A stretch of 15,799 nt of DNA from Actinomycetota bacterium (GTDB lineage: Bacteria > Actinomycetota > Acidimicrobiia > Acidimicrobiales > Acidimicrobiaceae). The stretch covers positions 1 through 15,799 of the forward strand of contig DAHVOF010000129.1 of NCBI GenBank assembly GCA_027318945.1, written 5' to 3'. The translations under genes were made by a program, and so were the position numbers. Position 1 is the first letter of the stretch; every line of letters starts with the position of its first letter. Below are positions 7,429 to 14,339 of the stretch, piece by piece. A model generated the notes under the pieces. The model ran no database searches. It worked only from the letters and a program-made list of their open reading frames with translations, and was not told the DNA's origin.

Positions 7429-8493
7429 ATGACCACAACCAGGGTGATAACGACCCACTACGACGTTCAAAAGAGCCGCCGCGCCGACTTTTTAGATGAC
7501 TGGACAAGGCACTATCGAGCGCTGGTGCGATCGAGCGAGGTGGAGCTTTTTGAGACTCCTCGCAGGATGAGGAGGGGCGTTTATGTTGGCGAGGATGCCG
7601 GGCGCCCTTCCAGGAGTATCGACGGCCTGCTGCATGAGATCGACCCTGGAGCGACCTCTACCATTCACCGGCATTCCTGGGATGCGATGGTTCTCTGCAT
7701 CGGCGGCTGGGGGTGGACCGAGATTGATGGGCAACGAATCAACTGGGGTCCGGGAGACGCGCTGCATCTTCCCGCCTGGGCCTGGCACCGGCATGGGAAT
7801 GAAGGAGGCGAGGTAGCGAGATTCATGACGGCGTCTTCAGAGCCGCTTCTAGAGACTATGGGGATGGCGATAGACGAGGAAGCCGGGGACACTCCGTTCG
7901 ACCAGCTGCCTCCCAGGCCGTCCTACGCGGAATCAATCGAAGGAAGCGATCCATTTTCCGTGCGGGTTACGAGGCTTGCGAATGATCAGGAGCAAAGGAG
8001 GGCGGGACGGCTCCACACCAGTTGGGACGATGTGGAGCTGTTGAAATCTCCGCGAGGCCAGCGCACGGCATTTCTTCTGGACAGGTCGATCGGCTACGGT
8101 GCTTCAGGCTTATCGATGGTAGTCGGGGAGTTCGCGCCTGGACGAGGGCAGAAGTTCATTCACCGTCATCCGGGTGAGGCGTGGCTGTATGTTTTGGAGG
8201 GTCACGGCCACTCGATCATAGGCAATGAGCCCGACAAGTGCGAGGAGCATCCCTGGGAAAAGGGAGACCTGATCATCGTGGACCACTTCCTTTGGCACCA
8301 GCACTTCAATGACGACAAGGAAAAGACTGCAAAGCTGGTGCGCATGCACATTTTCGACTCCCTGCTCGAGACCATGAGAGCGCTTTGCTATCCGCTCGTC
8401 TTGTTCGAGGAGCCGCCAGACGCGCACACTGCTCCGGACAAGCAGGCTCCGCCCGTCTGGCCCGATGAAACGCCCCGCCCTGTATGGCCTTAG
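7429..8493 (+). CDS. bicupin protein, gentisate-dioxygenase-like
   Basis: This 354-residue protein has two cupin domains. Cupin 1 has HRHSWDA (His80, His82) and a second motif GDALHLPAWAWHRHGN (His120). Cupin 2 has HRHPGEA (His245, His247) and LIIVDHFLWHQHFN (His290). In both halves the Glu of the standard HxHx3-4E motif aligns with Ala, leaving a three-His site as in gentisate and 1-hydroxy-2-naphthoate dioxygenases, which cleave aromatic rings with Fe(II) and O2. Length and layout fit that bicupin class, but the substrate is not determined. The start at 7429 follows AAGGAGG at 7419-7425. The frame stays open upstream to an ATG-less codon at 7354, but that stretch has no ribosome site and an unlikely sequence. 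It follows the M29/NicX-like gene by 137 nt, the widest gap inside the proposed operon. An isomerase or sensor role for the cupins is possible. Confidence 0.82.
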   Translation: MTTTRVITTHYDVQKSRRADFLDDWTRHYRALVRSSEVELFETPRRMRRGVYVGEDAGRPSRSIDGLLHEIDPGATSTIHRHSWDAMVLCIGGWGWTEIDGQRINWGPGDALHLPAWAWHRHGNEGGEVARFMTASSEPLLETMGMAIDEEAGDTPFDQLPPRPSYAESIEGSDPFSVRVTRLANDQEQRRAGRLHTSWDDVELLKSPRGQRTAFLLDRSIGYGASGLSMVVGEFAPGRGQKFIHRHPGEAWLYVLEGHGHSIIGNEPDKCEEHPWEKGDLIIVDHFLWHQHFNDDKEKTAKLVRMHIFDSLLETMRALCYPLVLFEEPPDAHTAPDKQAPPVWPDETPRPVWP

Positions 8494-8577
8494 TGTGCGC
8501 GAAGAATCAAGTCGCCGTCCCCGGCATTTTTGCAGTAGTTGTGTTAGGCCGGCGAGCCTTATATTCAAGGAGCAGAA

Positions 8578-9432
8578 GTGGTTGAAACTCAACATGTAAA
8601 TGGCAGTATCGAGATGGTGGTCAATGGATACGTGACCGAACCAGCCGTTCTGCCAGGGATTGGCGAGGATACCGTCGTTCTTATTGCAGGTGGTAGTGGA
8701 GCCATAGGATCGCACTGTGCCGCGGCGCTCTCGAAGATGGGTGCGCGCGTCGCTATCACGGGTCGTTCGCCCGATCGAGTGAATGCGTGCGTTCCAAGCG
8801 TAAGCTACCGGGGCGAGGTAATGGGACTCGTGGCGGACGTTTCGAACAGTGGCCAAGTGGATTCGGCGGTTCAGTCTGTGGCCGACGCGTGGGGCAGGAT
8901 CGACGGCCTGGTGAATCTGGCTGCGATAGGAGATTCCGGCCGCCATTTGCAAGATGTGGAAGACTCTGAAATAGCTGCCGTTCTCAATACCAATCTGGTT
9001 GGGGCTATGTATCTTGCGCGCGCCTGCTCACGTGTAATGAAGCAGCGTTCCAAGGGTTCGATAGTGAACGTTTCATCTATCGGCGGCCACAGGGTCACTC
9101 CTCACAGGATCACCTACGGGCCCGCCAAAGCCGGGCTGGAACATTTGAGCCGCCAACTTGCCGTTGATCTTGGCGGTTACGGAATCCGGGTCAATACAAT
9201 GAGTCCCGGCCAGACGCCTTCGAATCTCAGGCGCTTCAACGAACCGCCAGGTCAGCCCCCGATTTCCTCGGATGTAGACGACAACCCCACTCCGACGAAA
9301 AGGATACCATTGTCAAGAAGGGGAAACTTCGAGGATTACGTCGGAGCGGTCCTCTTTTTGATCTCTGATCTCGCCTCTTACGTTACCGGTGTGAATATTT
9401 GGGTTGACGGCGGAGCGTCAGTCGTGCGCTAG
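8578..9432 (+). CDS. short-chain dehydrogenase/reductase (SDR)
   Basis: This 284-residue classical SDR oxidises an alcohol or reduces a ketone with NAD(P)(H). The cofactor turn is GGSGAIG (38-44), and the following TGRSPDRV with Arg63 hints at NADP(H). The NNAG motif appears as NLAA (113-116). The catalytic set is Asn139 in NTNLVG, Ser166/167 in NVSSIGG, Tyr180 and Lys184 in YGPAK. The C-terminus ends in the usual YVTGVNIWVDGGAS. About 30 residues precede the Rossmann fold, longer than most classical SDRs. The GTG start is supported by AAGGAG at 8567-8572, five bases upstream. It is the last gene of the catabolic unit; a hairpin begins 8 nt after its stop. The substrate is not predictable, but a dehydrogenase beside a bicupin fits a ring-degradation or hydroxy-acid pathway. 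Confidence 0.93.
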   Translation: MVETQHVNGSIEMVVNGYVTEPAVLPGIGEDTVVLIAGGSGAIGSHCAAALSKMGARVAITGRSPDRVNACVPSVSYRGEVMGLVADVSNSGQVDSAVQSVADAWGRIDGLVNLAAIGDSGRHLQDVEDSEIAAVLNTNLVGAMYLARACSRVMKQRSKGSIVNVSSIGGHRVTPHRITYGPAKAGLEHLSRQLAVDLGGYGIRVNTMSPGQTPSNLRRFNEPPGQPPISSDVDDNPTPTKRIPLSRRGNFEDYVGAVLFLISDLASYVTGVNIWVDGGASVVR

Positions 9433-9439
9433 AACCTTT

Positions 9440-9462
9440 GCCGGTTGGCGCGACCAAACGGC
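9440..9462 (+). terminator. hairpin directly after the SDR stop, weak terminator
   Basis: GCCG-g-TTGG, loop CGCGA, CCAA-a-CGGC forms two 4-bp helices with one G-A mismatch, starting 8 nt after the stop codon. It is followed by GTCTTGTT, a poor U-tract. It may stabilise the mRNA end or assist termination. Confidence 0.4.
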
Positions 9463-9631
9463 GTCTTGTTGGCATCAGTCCACGAGATGCAGATAGTTCA
9501 AAGTTCAGATTCAAGCCCTCCTGCGGTACGGGCAAGGCCCTGAGTTTTCGCGCGTGGCGTGGTCGGATAATGACGATGTCAAAGCAGTGCCCGAAATGAG
9601 CGGGACCATGCCGGCGTTACGGGACGTTGTG

Positions 9632-9679
9632 CGGATCTCATGCTCGCTGAAGCAGGAGTCAGCCAGATCCGGGTTTTTT
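9632..9679 (+). terminator. compound intrinsic terminator
   Basis: An outer 7-bp stem CGGATCT (9632-9638) pairs with AGATCCG (9665-9671). Inside, GCTGA (9646-9650) pairs with TCAGC (9659-9663). The outer stem is followed by GG and six T residues (9674-9679). This is the most convincing intrinsic terminator in the window. It lies about 200 nt past the SDR gene and separates the catabolic unit from the next gene. Confidence 0.6.
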
Positions 9680-9834
9680 CGTGCGCGAGAAGCATTCGAG
9701 GACCTAGCGCCCTAGGGCTTGTGGCTCAGAAGTTTTGTTTTAGGACGTGGACGTTGAGACATTCCAGGCAAGTGCCGATTTGCCGATCGCTGGTCATTTG
9801 GAGCTTTGCTTGGTGGAGTAGGTGCGAGTCCGAG

Positions 9835-9863
9835 TTGCAGATCATTGTTGCTCAAAATAGAAT
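9835..9863 (+). promoter_or_regulatory. probable promoter of the DUF6457-like gene
   Basis: TTGCAG (9835-9840), a 17-base spacer and TAGAAT (9858-9863, five of six -10 positions) predict a start near 9870, about 36 nt before the GTG. The -35 box is weak, but the spacing is ideal and a terminator lies upstream. Confidence 0.42.
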
Positions 9864-9905
9864 ACCGTTGCGCTTCGATTTGAAAGATCATAGGGAGGTC
9901 CATCA

Positions 9906-10133
9906 GTGTCAAAGAGTGAGAAAGAGTGGATAAACTCGCTGGCAGCAGCTCTCAACGTGGATGTTCCAACTGATGAAGAGCGTGAGAGTCTTCTGGCCCT
10001 CGCAGCAACGGCTGCGCATCTGTCGGAAAGAACCGCTGCCCCTATCAGCTGTTGGCTCGTGGCGCATGCCGGCCTCACCGCAGCCGAGGGCAAGGAACTT
10101 GCAGATCGCCTTGCAGCTGAAGCACGAGAGTGA
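9906..10133 (+). CDS. DUF6457-like small protein
   Basis: This 75-residue acidic, helical protein has no signal peptide or membrane segment. The central LALAATAAHLSERTAAPISC and the following WLVAHAG resemble the conserved Ala/His-Arg-Ala-Ala-Pro core of DUF6457, a small actinobacterial family of unknown function. As I recall, DUF6457 is often next to or fused with MobA-like molybdopterin nucleotidyltransferases. The GTG start has GGAGG at 9894-9898, seven bases upstream, which strongly supports translation. It stands alone between a terminator and a 570-base gap, with its own probable promoter. If the recalled link holds, it could relate to a molybdenum enzyme encoded elsewhere; nothing in this window shows one. 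Confidence 0.72.
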   Translation: MSKSEKEWINSLAAALNVDVPTDEERESLLALAATAAHLSERTAAPISCWLVAHAGLTAAEGKELADRLAAEARE

Positions 10134-10566
10134 TCTCACCGGAGTTTCGTCCCTTCCTGTGAGTTGGCGGGAAAGACAGCCCTAGATGGCAGACAAATCC
10201 GCTTCAAGAGGTTTACTTAAAGAAATGAACCTGCCGGATAGTCGTCGTAGCTGACGGTCGATCATCTCGATGTTGCGACCCTCTTTTGGATATGGGGTAA
10301 CCGCGTACTGGAGCGGATGCCGGTACTGCTCTGTTGATTTCAGGGGGCCTTGACTGATGGCCGCAATAGGCGGATTTGATCTGCTTTTACTTGGCTGGAT
10401 TCGTGCGTTCTACGGCTCTGGCGACAGGGTGTCTAGATAGGCAAGGGCGTCAGGCAAGACTGCAGCTGTCAGGACGACTTCAAAGTGCATCTTTTAAACC
10501 GAATGCGGAATTCCGAAAAACTGCCGTGCGCGATTTTCAAAGTGTTCGAATTGTGGCAGTCCTTGA

Positions 10567-10596
10567 TTGGCAAACAAAATTTGGGATTGATAACAT
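10567..10596 (+). promoter_or_regulatory. candidate promoter of the ABC importer operon
   Basis: TTGGCA (10567-10572, five of six -35 positions), an 18-base spacer and TAACAT (10591-10596, four of six) predict a start near 10603. The -10 box overlaps the left arm of the first inverted repeat, so that dyad could be an operator. The resulting leader would be about 100 nt. Confidence 0.4.
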
Positions 10597-10609
10597 CAGG
10601 ACGGTTATC
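10589..10609. promoter_or_regulatory. inverted repeat GATAAC-N9-GTTATC, candidate operator
   Basis: GATAAC (10589-10594) and GTTATC (10604-10609) are perfect inverted arms with a 9-base spacer, covering the proposed -10 box and start site. The spacing is too open for a tight RNA hairpin and suits a dimeric DNA-binding protein. Confidence 0.42.
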
Positions 10610-10617
10610 GTTAATTC

Positions 10618-10680
10618 ACATACTCAAGGTATGTCAAGCAGCGGTTGGCCGCTGAAATCAGCGCCGTTTAGGGAAAACGG
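10618..10680 (+). promoter_or_regulatory. three consecutive hairpins in the importer 5' leader
   Basis: Three perfect 6-bp inverted repeats follow one another: ACATAC-5-GTATGT (10618-10634), CAGCGG-TTGG-CCGCTG (10639-10654) and CCGTTT-5-AAACGG (10664-10680). The last ends 14 nt before the purine-rich ribosome site (10694-10701). No U-tract follows, so a simple attenuator is unlikely. I do not recognise a known riboswitch; they could stabilise the leader or control ribosome access. Confidence 0.45.
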
Positions 10681-10705
10681 AGTGCGGTGTTCAAGGGGGG
10701 GAACC

Positions 10706-11962
10706 ATGAGCATTCATGTAGGCAAGGTCCTTAAGGCCGGCAATCGGGGGAAGCGTTCGAACTTGGTGTCGCTTCTGGCGGCAGGTGCCTTTGTTTTGGC
10801 GGCTTGCGGGTCTTCGAGCCCCGCAGCGTCGAGCACCGCCAAGTCGTCGAGCACGTCTGGCGGATCATCGGGATCTTCGCCAACTACTAGTTCCGCGCCG
10901 ATAAAGATAGGTGTGATGACCAACGACACCGGCACATACGCCGCACTCGGCACTCCGCTTCGGGACGCGGCTCAGATGGTGTTCGACCAGATCAATCAAT
11001 CGGGTGGAATCAATGGTCACCAGATCCAGGGAATCTTCATGGATGGGCAGACGAATCCTAATCTTGCGGTGACTCAAGCGCACCAGCTGGTATCGGACGG
11101 GGTTGCCGCTGTTCTGGGTCTCGAGTTCGGCACTGCCGCGCACGCCGTAGCGCCTGTTTTCGAGGCAGCCCACATTCCGGTCATCACAAACACTGCTGAC
11201 GAGACGATCACGTCACCTGTAAATCCATGGGTGTTCGATCTCAGCACTACCACGCGCTACAGCGATCAGCGCTACCTCAGCTACTTTGCATGCAAAGGCA
11301 TCACAAAGGTGGCGGTGCTCCACGACAACGAGGCTCTTGGCCAGCAGGGCAATGCGGACCTTATTTCTCAAGCCGCCAAGTACGGTGTCAGCATCGTCGG
11401 CAATCAGACCTATGACCTGACCGGGACGAACTTCGAGACTCAGCTCCTCGCGCTCAACAGCACTCCTGCACAGGCGATTGTTTACTGGGGCGTTGGAACC
11501 GCACCTGTAGTAATAGTGAAAGAGCACGCGGCCCTCGGGATCAAGGCTCCTCTGGTTGGCTCTGCAGCGAACACGGATCAGTCATTTCTGTCTCAGGTGC
11601 CGGGGGCTGTGAACGGGATGCTGGACGGCACTGTACCTGCGGACCTGCTGAAGCACCTTCCGGCATCGGTGACCGATGGCGCCACAATCCAGAGCTTTGC
11701 GACCAGCTTTACGTCGACGTTCAACATTCCCTTCGGTCTCTTTGCATCCTTTGGCCATGACGACGCTTCGATCATCGCTTCAGTGGTCAAAGACGGCGCC
11801 ACCACGCCGGCAGCCATCCAGGCGAAGCTGAACAACTTCACTGTGAATAGCTTCATGGGAACCATAAAGTGGACTCCCACCAACCACACGGGTGTTCAGC
11901 TCTCTGATGAGATCATGGCTCGGATAGTCAACGGCGAAGCAGTCCCGACGAAATGTCAGTAG
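10706..11962 (+). CDS. branched-chain-amino-acid-type ABC substrate-binding lipoprotein
   Basis: This 418-residue extracytoplasmic receptor belongs to the type I periplasmic-binding fold used by HAAT/Liv ABC importers, whose ligands include branched-chain amino acids, amides and aromatic acids. A basic N-terminus, a hydrophobic stretch (20-33) and the lipobox LAAC with Cys34 mark a lipoprotein. A Ser/Gly/Thr linker runs to about residue 63. The domain then begins IKIGVMTNDTGTYAALGTPL (66-85), with DQINQSGGINGH (94-105) as in LivK-like proteins. The ATG at 10706 follows a G-rich ribosome site (10694-10701); longer upstream extension is unlikely. The gene's last 10 bases overlap the start of the first ATPase gene. 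It opens the importer operon and is controlled by the structured leader. Ligand specificity is not readable; a catabolic substrate of the neighbouring unit is plausible. Confidence 0.93.
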   Translation: MSIHVGKVLKAGNRGKRSNLVSLLAAGAFVLAACGSSSPAASSTAKSSSTSGGSSGSSPTTSSAPIKIGVMTNDTGTYAALGTPLRDAAQMVFDQINQSGGINGHQIQGIFMDGQTNPNLAVTQAHQLVSDGVAAVLGLEFGTAAHAVAPVFEAAHIPVITNTADETITSPVNPWVFDLSTTTRYSDQRYLSYFACKGITKVAVLHDNEALGQQGNADLISQAAKYGVSIVGNQTYDLTGTNFETQLLALNSTPAQAIVYWGVGTAPVVIVKEHAALGIKAPLVGSAANTDQSFLSQVPGAVNGMLDGTVPADLLKHLPASVTDGATIQSFATSFTSTFNIPFGLFASFGHDDASIIASVVKDGATTPAAIQAKLNNFTVNSFMGTIKWTPTNHTGVQLSDEIMARIVNGEAVPTKCQ

Positions 11963-12744
11963 AATCGCCGCTGCTTGAGGCGCGCGGCATAAGCAAGTCG
12001 TTCGGAGGGCTTCAGGCCCTCCGAGACGTCAGCTTTTCGGTGAAGAAAGGCACTATCCATGCCATCATCGGGCCGAACGGTGCAGGAAAGTCGACGCTTA
12101 TAAGTGTGGCCAGTGGTTTTATCAAGCCCGACAAGGGCCAAATCTACTTAGGGGATGCCTGCGTCGATCGGCTCTCCCCCCAAGAGCGCGTGCGGAACGG
12201 GCTGGTTAGGACTTTCCAGGATGTGCGCGGCTTTTCACGGCTCAGTGTATTTGAAAACGTCCTTCTCGGCTCGCATGTGCATGGCCCTCGAGGGCTGATG
12301 GACTTTTTGATTCGCGCAAGGTCGGTCGGGAGATTCAACAGCTCAGAAAGTGAAAATGCACTTTCGATAATGGATGCTGTCGGACTGGCTGGAGACGGCG
12401 CTGTGGCGCTGTCAGTCCTGCCATTCGGAAAGCAGCGCCTTGTGGGTCTCGCCAGGGCGATGGCCTCGAGGCCCCGGGTTATTCTTCTTGACGAGCCGGG
12501 TGCGGGTTTGAGCAGGGAAGAGATGGACGTCATGGTCAAGGCGATCCAGACTCTTGTTGCCCAGGGAGTTTCGATATTGCTGGTGGAGCACCACATGTCC
12601 ATGATCGAGCAGCTCTCAGACGAGGTGACGGTGCTTGACTTCGGCCAGGTCATCTGCAATGGGCGCTGGAGCGACATCCGCATGGACGTTCGGGTCAGGG
12701 AAGCCTATTTAGGCGGAACGTTGACAGGCCATGCTGCAGGTTGA
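11953..12744 (+). CDS. livG: ABC importer ATPase, LivG type
   Basis: This 263-residue cytoplasmic ATPase is one of the two that power the Liv-type importer. Walker A is GPNGAGKST (40-48) and the Q-loop Gln is in RTFQD (89). The signature is LPFGKQR (156-162), the family's normal variant of LSGGQ. Walker B is VILLDEP with Asp180 and Glu181, followed by GAGLS and the switch His213 in VEHH. The inserted segment around 108-130 is usual for LivG. The ATG at 11953 lies inside the binding-protein gene with a 10-nt overlap and no clear ribosome site of its own, so translation is probably coupled. Its stop overlaps the next gene by 14 nt. Confidence 0.94.
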   Translation: MSVESPLLEARGISKSFGGLQALRDVSFSVKKGTIHAIIGPNGAGKSTLISVASGFIKPDKGQIYLGDACVDRLSPQERVRNGLVRTFQDVRGFSRLSVFENVLLGSHVHGPRGLMDFLIRARSVGRFNSSESENALSIMDAVGLAGDGAVALSVLPFGKQRLVGLARAMASRPRVILLDEPGAGLSREEMDVMVKAIQTLVAQGVSILLVEHHMSMIEQLSDEVTVLDFGQVICNGRWSDIRMDVRVREAYLGGTLTGHAAG

Positions 12745-13468
12745 GAACGTTTCGGTGAGCTACGGCTCCATCAGGGCCCTCGAAGAGGTTAACCTCGAAG
12801 CGCGCGATGGCAAGTTCACCGTGATCCTTGGCGCCAATGGCGCCGGAAAGACGACCGTAGTCAAGGCTCTCGCCGGCCTAGTGCCGCTGCGGCAAGGGGT
12901 TGTAAGAATCGAAGGCAAGGAGATGTCGAGTGATGTCGAGGCTCGCCCGAGGCTCGGCGTCGCGGTTGTTCCTGAGCGCCGTCAGCTTTGGCATGACATG
13001 ACAGTGGAAGAGCACTTAGTTCTCGGCGCGTACAGGAGCTACTCCGGATGGCAGAAGTTCCGGAAGACGATTTCCAAGGAGGTCTCTCCGCGGGTCGAGG
13101 AGATTTTGGAGCAATTTCCCGTTCTCAGATCCAGATTTTCTCAAAGAGCCGGGACTCTGAGCGGCGGGGAGCAGCAGATGCTCGCCCTCGCACGAGCCAT
13201 GAGTTCGGGTCCGAAGATGATTGTCCTCGACGAGCCCACTGTCGGACTTTCGCCTTTGATGGTTGAGGGGGTATTTGTAAACCTGCAGAAATGGACAGCC
13301 AATGGAGGGGCCGTGCTTCTGGCGGAGCAAAATGCCGAGGCGGCGCTTCAGTTCGCGGATTACGGTTTTGTTCTCAGGCAGGGGAAGGTCGTTGCCCATG
13401 GCGAGGGCGCAAGATTGAGGGAGAAGGGACTGCTTGAAGCGGCGTACCTTGGAAGCGGGGACTTCTAG
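12731..13468 (+). CDS. livF: ABC importer ATPase, LivF type
   Basis: This 245-residue second ATPase of the importer pairs with the LivG-type subunit. Walker A is GANGAGKTT (34-42), the signature is LSGGEQ (143-148) and Walker B is MIVLDEP with Asp167 and Glu168. The later AEQN (198-201) replaces the switch His with Gln, as is normal in LivF. Total length matches the family. The start overlaps the preceding gene by 14 nt and lacks a strong ribosome site, which suggests coupled translation. Four bases separate its stop from the next start. Confidence 0.94.
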   Translation: MLQVENVSVSYGSIRALEEVNLEARDGKFTVILGANGAGKTTVVKALAGLVPLRQGVVRIEGKEMSSDVEARPRLGVAVVPERRQLWHDMTVEEHLVLGAYRSYSGWQKFRKTISKEVSPRVEEILEQFPVLRSRFSQRAGTLSGGEQQMLALARAMSSGPKMIVLDEPTVGLSPLMVEGVFVNLQKWTANGGAVLLAEQNAEAALQFADYGFVLRQGKVVAHGEGARLREKGLLEAAYLGSGDF

Positions 13469-13472
13469 GACA

Positions 13473-14339
13473 ATGGTCGCTTTTGCAAACAACCTGATCA
13501 TAGGCATTGCTTCCGGAATGATATTCGGGTTGGTCGCGCTTGGATTCGTGCTTGTCTACCGGGCAACTGGAATCGTCAACTTTACTCAGGGCAGCTTTGT
13601 TGCAATTGGCGGCATGCTTGCCGCGAAGCTTGCCGAATCAGCGAAGCTTCCCGCCGTCGAGGTTCTTTTGGCATGTATGGTGGCAACCGGCGCTGTCGCC
13701 TTGGTGGTGGCCGTCATCTGTGTGGTAGCTCAGAAGGTTGGAGGAACGCTAAAGGCGTTGCTGGTCACGGTCGGGCTGAGCATTGCATTTGAAGGTGTTC
13801 TTTTGGCGGTTTTCGGCACCAATCCGGTTTCCTTCGGCTCTCCGGTGGGCAACAAGACTCTGCACCTGGGGGGTGTACTTGTACTTCCCCAGCAGCTGCT
13901 GATAATTGTGATAGTCCTGGCAATAGTTGGCCTGACCCAGTGGTTTCTTGGCAGGACAATATGGGGGATGGGAATGCGGGCTTCCGCGTCGAACCCTGTC
14001 GCTGCTCGACTGAGCAGCATTCCCGTCTTGAAGACGACTTTTGCAGCTTTTGTCATTGGCGGGATTCTGGCCGGGCTTGCTGGCGACTTGATAACGCCGC
14101 TGACGGCCATGGCCTACAACGCCGACACAACGTGGACTATCAACGGCTTCAGCGCAGCAATCATTGCCGGGCTGGTGGATCCTTTGGGTGCCATTGCAGG
14201 CGGCCTGGTTCTTGGGATAGTGGAGACTCTTGTCGGAGCGTACGTGTCCAGCTCCTATGAGACTGCGGTCGCAATGGTCGTCATGTTGGTGATTCTTGTC
14301 CTTAGACCGAGGGGACTCTTTTCCTGGAGCGCGAGTTGA
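13473..14339 (+). CDS. livH: ABC importer permease, LivH type
   Basis: This 288-residue membrane permease has about eight hydrophobic segments. The first carries the family pattern GLVALGFVLVYRATGIVNFT (18-37), followed by a Gln-Gly-Ser/Phe turn, and the C-terminus ends in LVLRPRGLF, both hallmarks of LivH. The frame is open further upstream to 13434 inside the ATPase gene, but the ATG at 13473 begins exactly at the first conserved segment. AGGA overlaps the preceding stop, a short-spaced site consistent with coupling. Its stop codon overlaps the TTG start of the next gene. Confidence 0.92.
   Translation: MVAFANNLIIGIASGMIFGLVALGFVLVYRATGIVNFTQGSFVAIGGMLAAKLAESAKLPAVEVLLACMVATGAVALVVAVICVVAQKVGGTLKALLVTVGLSIAFEGVLLAVFGTNPVSFGSPVGNKTLHLGGVLVLPQQLLIIVIVLAIVGLTQWFLGRTIWGMGMRASASNPVAARLSSIPVLKTTFAAFVIGGILAGLAGDLITPLTAMAYNADTTWTINGFSAAIIAGLVDPLGAIAGGLVLGIVETLVGAYVSSSYETAVAMVVMLVILVLRPRGLFSWSAS

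Larger units (their letters stand above)
9433..9905. other. intergenic region between SDR and DUF6457-like gene
   Basis: No gene is supported here; the one short open frame across 9640-9933 has no ribosome site and runs over the terminator and promoter. The region holds a weak hairpin (9440-9462), a compound terminator (9632-9679), a perfect 10-base palindrome GCCCTAGGGC (9709-9718) and a promoter (9835-9863). Bases 9463-9631 show nothing I recognise. Confidence 0.55.
10134..10705. other. long intergenic leader upstream of the ABC importer
   Basis: No gene is supported here. The frame of the binding-protein gene stays open back to 10376, but the extra 110 codons translate to an unlike-protein stretch, and the lipoprotein signal starts at 10706. 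A 22-codon frame at 10186-10254 has no good ribosome site. The right part holds a candidate promoter (10567-10596) and four inverted repeats (10589-10680). Bases 10134-10560 show no terminator or RNA motif I recognise. Confidence 0.6.

Noticed and set aside
8110..8952. 280-codon reverse-strand open frame
   Set aside because: It runs antisense across the cupin 2 domain and the Rossmann region of two well-supported genes and has no recognisable motif; it is a codon-bias shadow.
5816..9432. Assignment as a nicotinate/2,5-dihydroxypyridine pathway
   Set aside because: Only a remote NicX resemblance exists, with an altered metal site, and the following pathway enzymes are absent.
10186..10254. 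22-codon micro-ORF before the importer
   Set aside because: There is no good ribosome site and no sign of a leader-peptide codon run, so it cannot be supported.
10376..10705. 110-codon upstream extension of the ABC binding-protein frame
   Set aside because: The lipoprotein signal begins at 10706 behind a G-rich ribosome site, and the extension overlaps the promoter and inverted repeats.
12418..12438. LivG ATPase signature LPFGKQR instead of LSGGQ
   Set aside because: This variant is normal for LivG-type ATPases and is not a defect.
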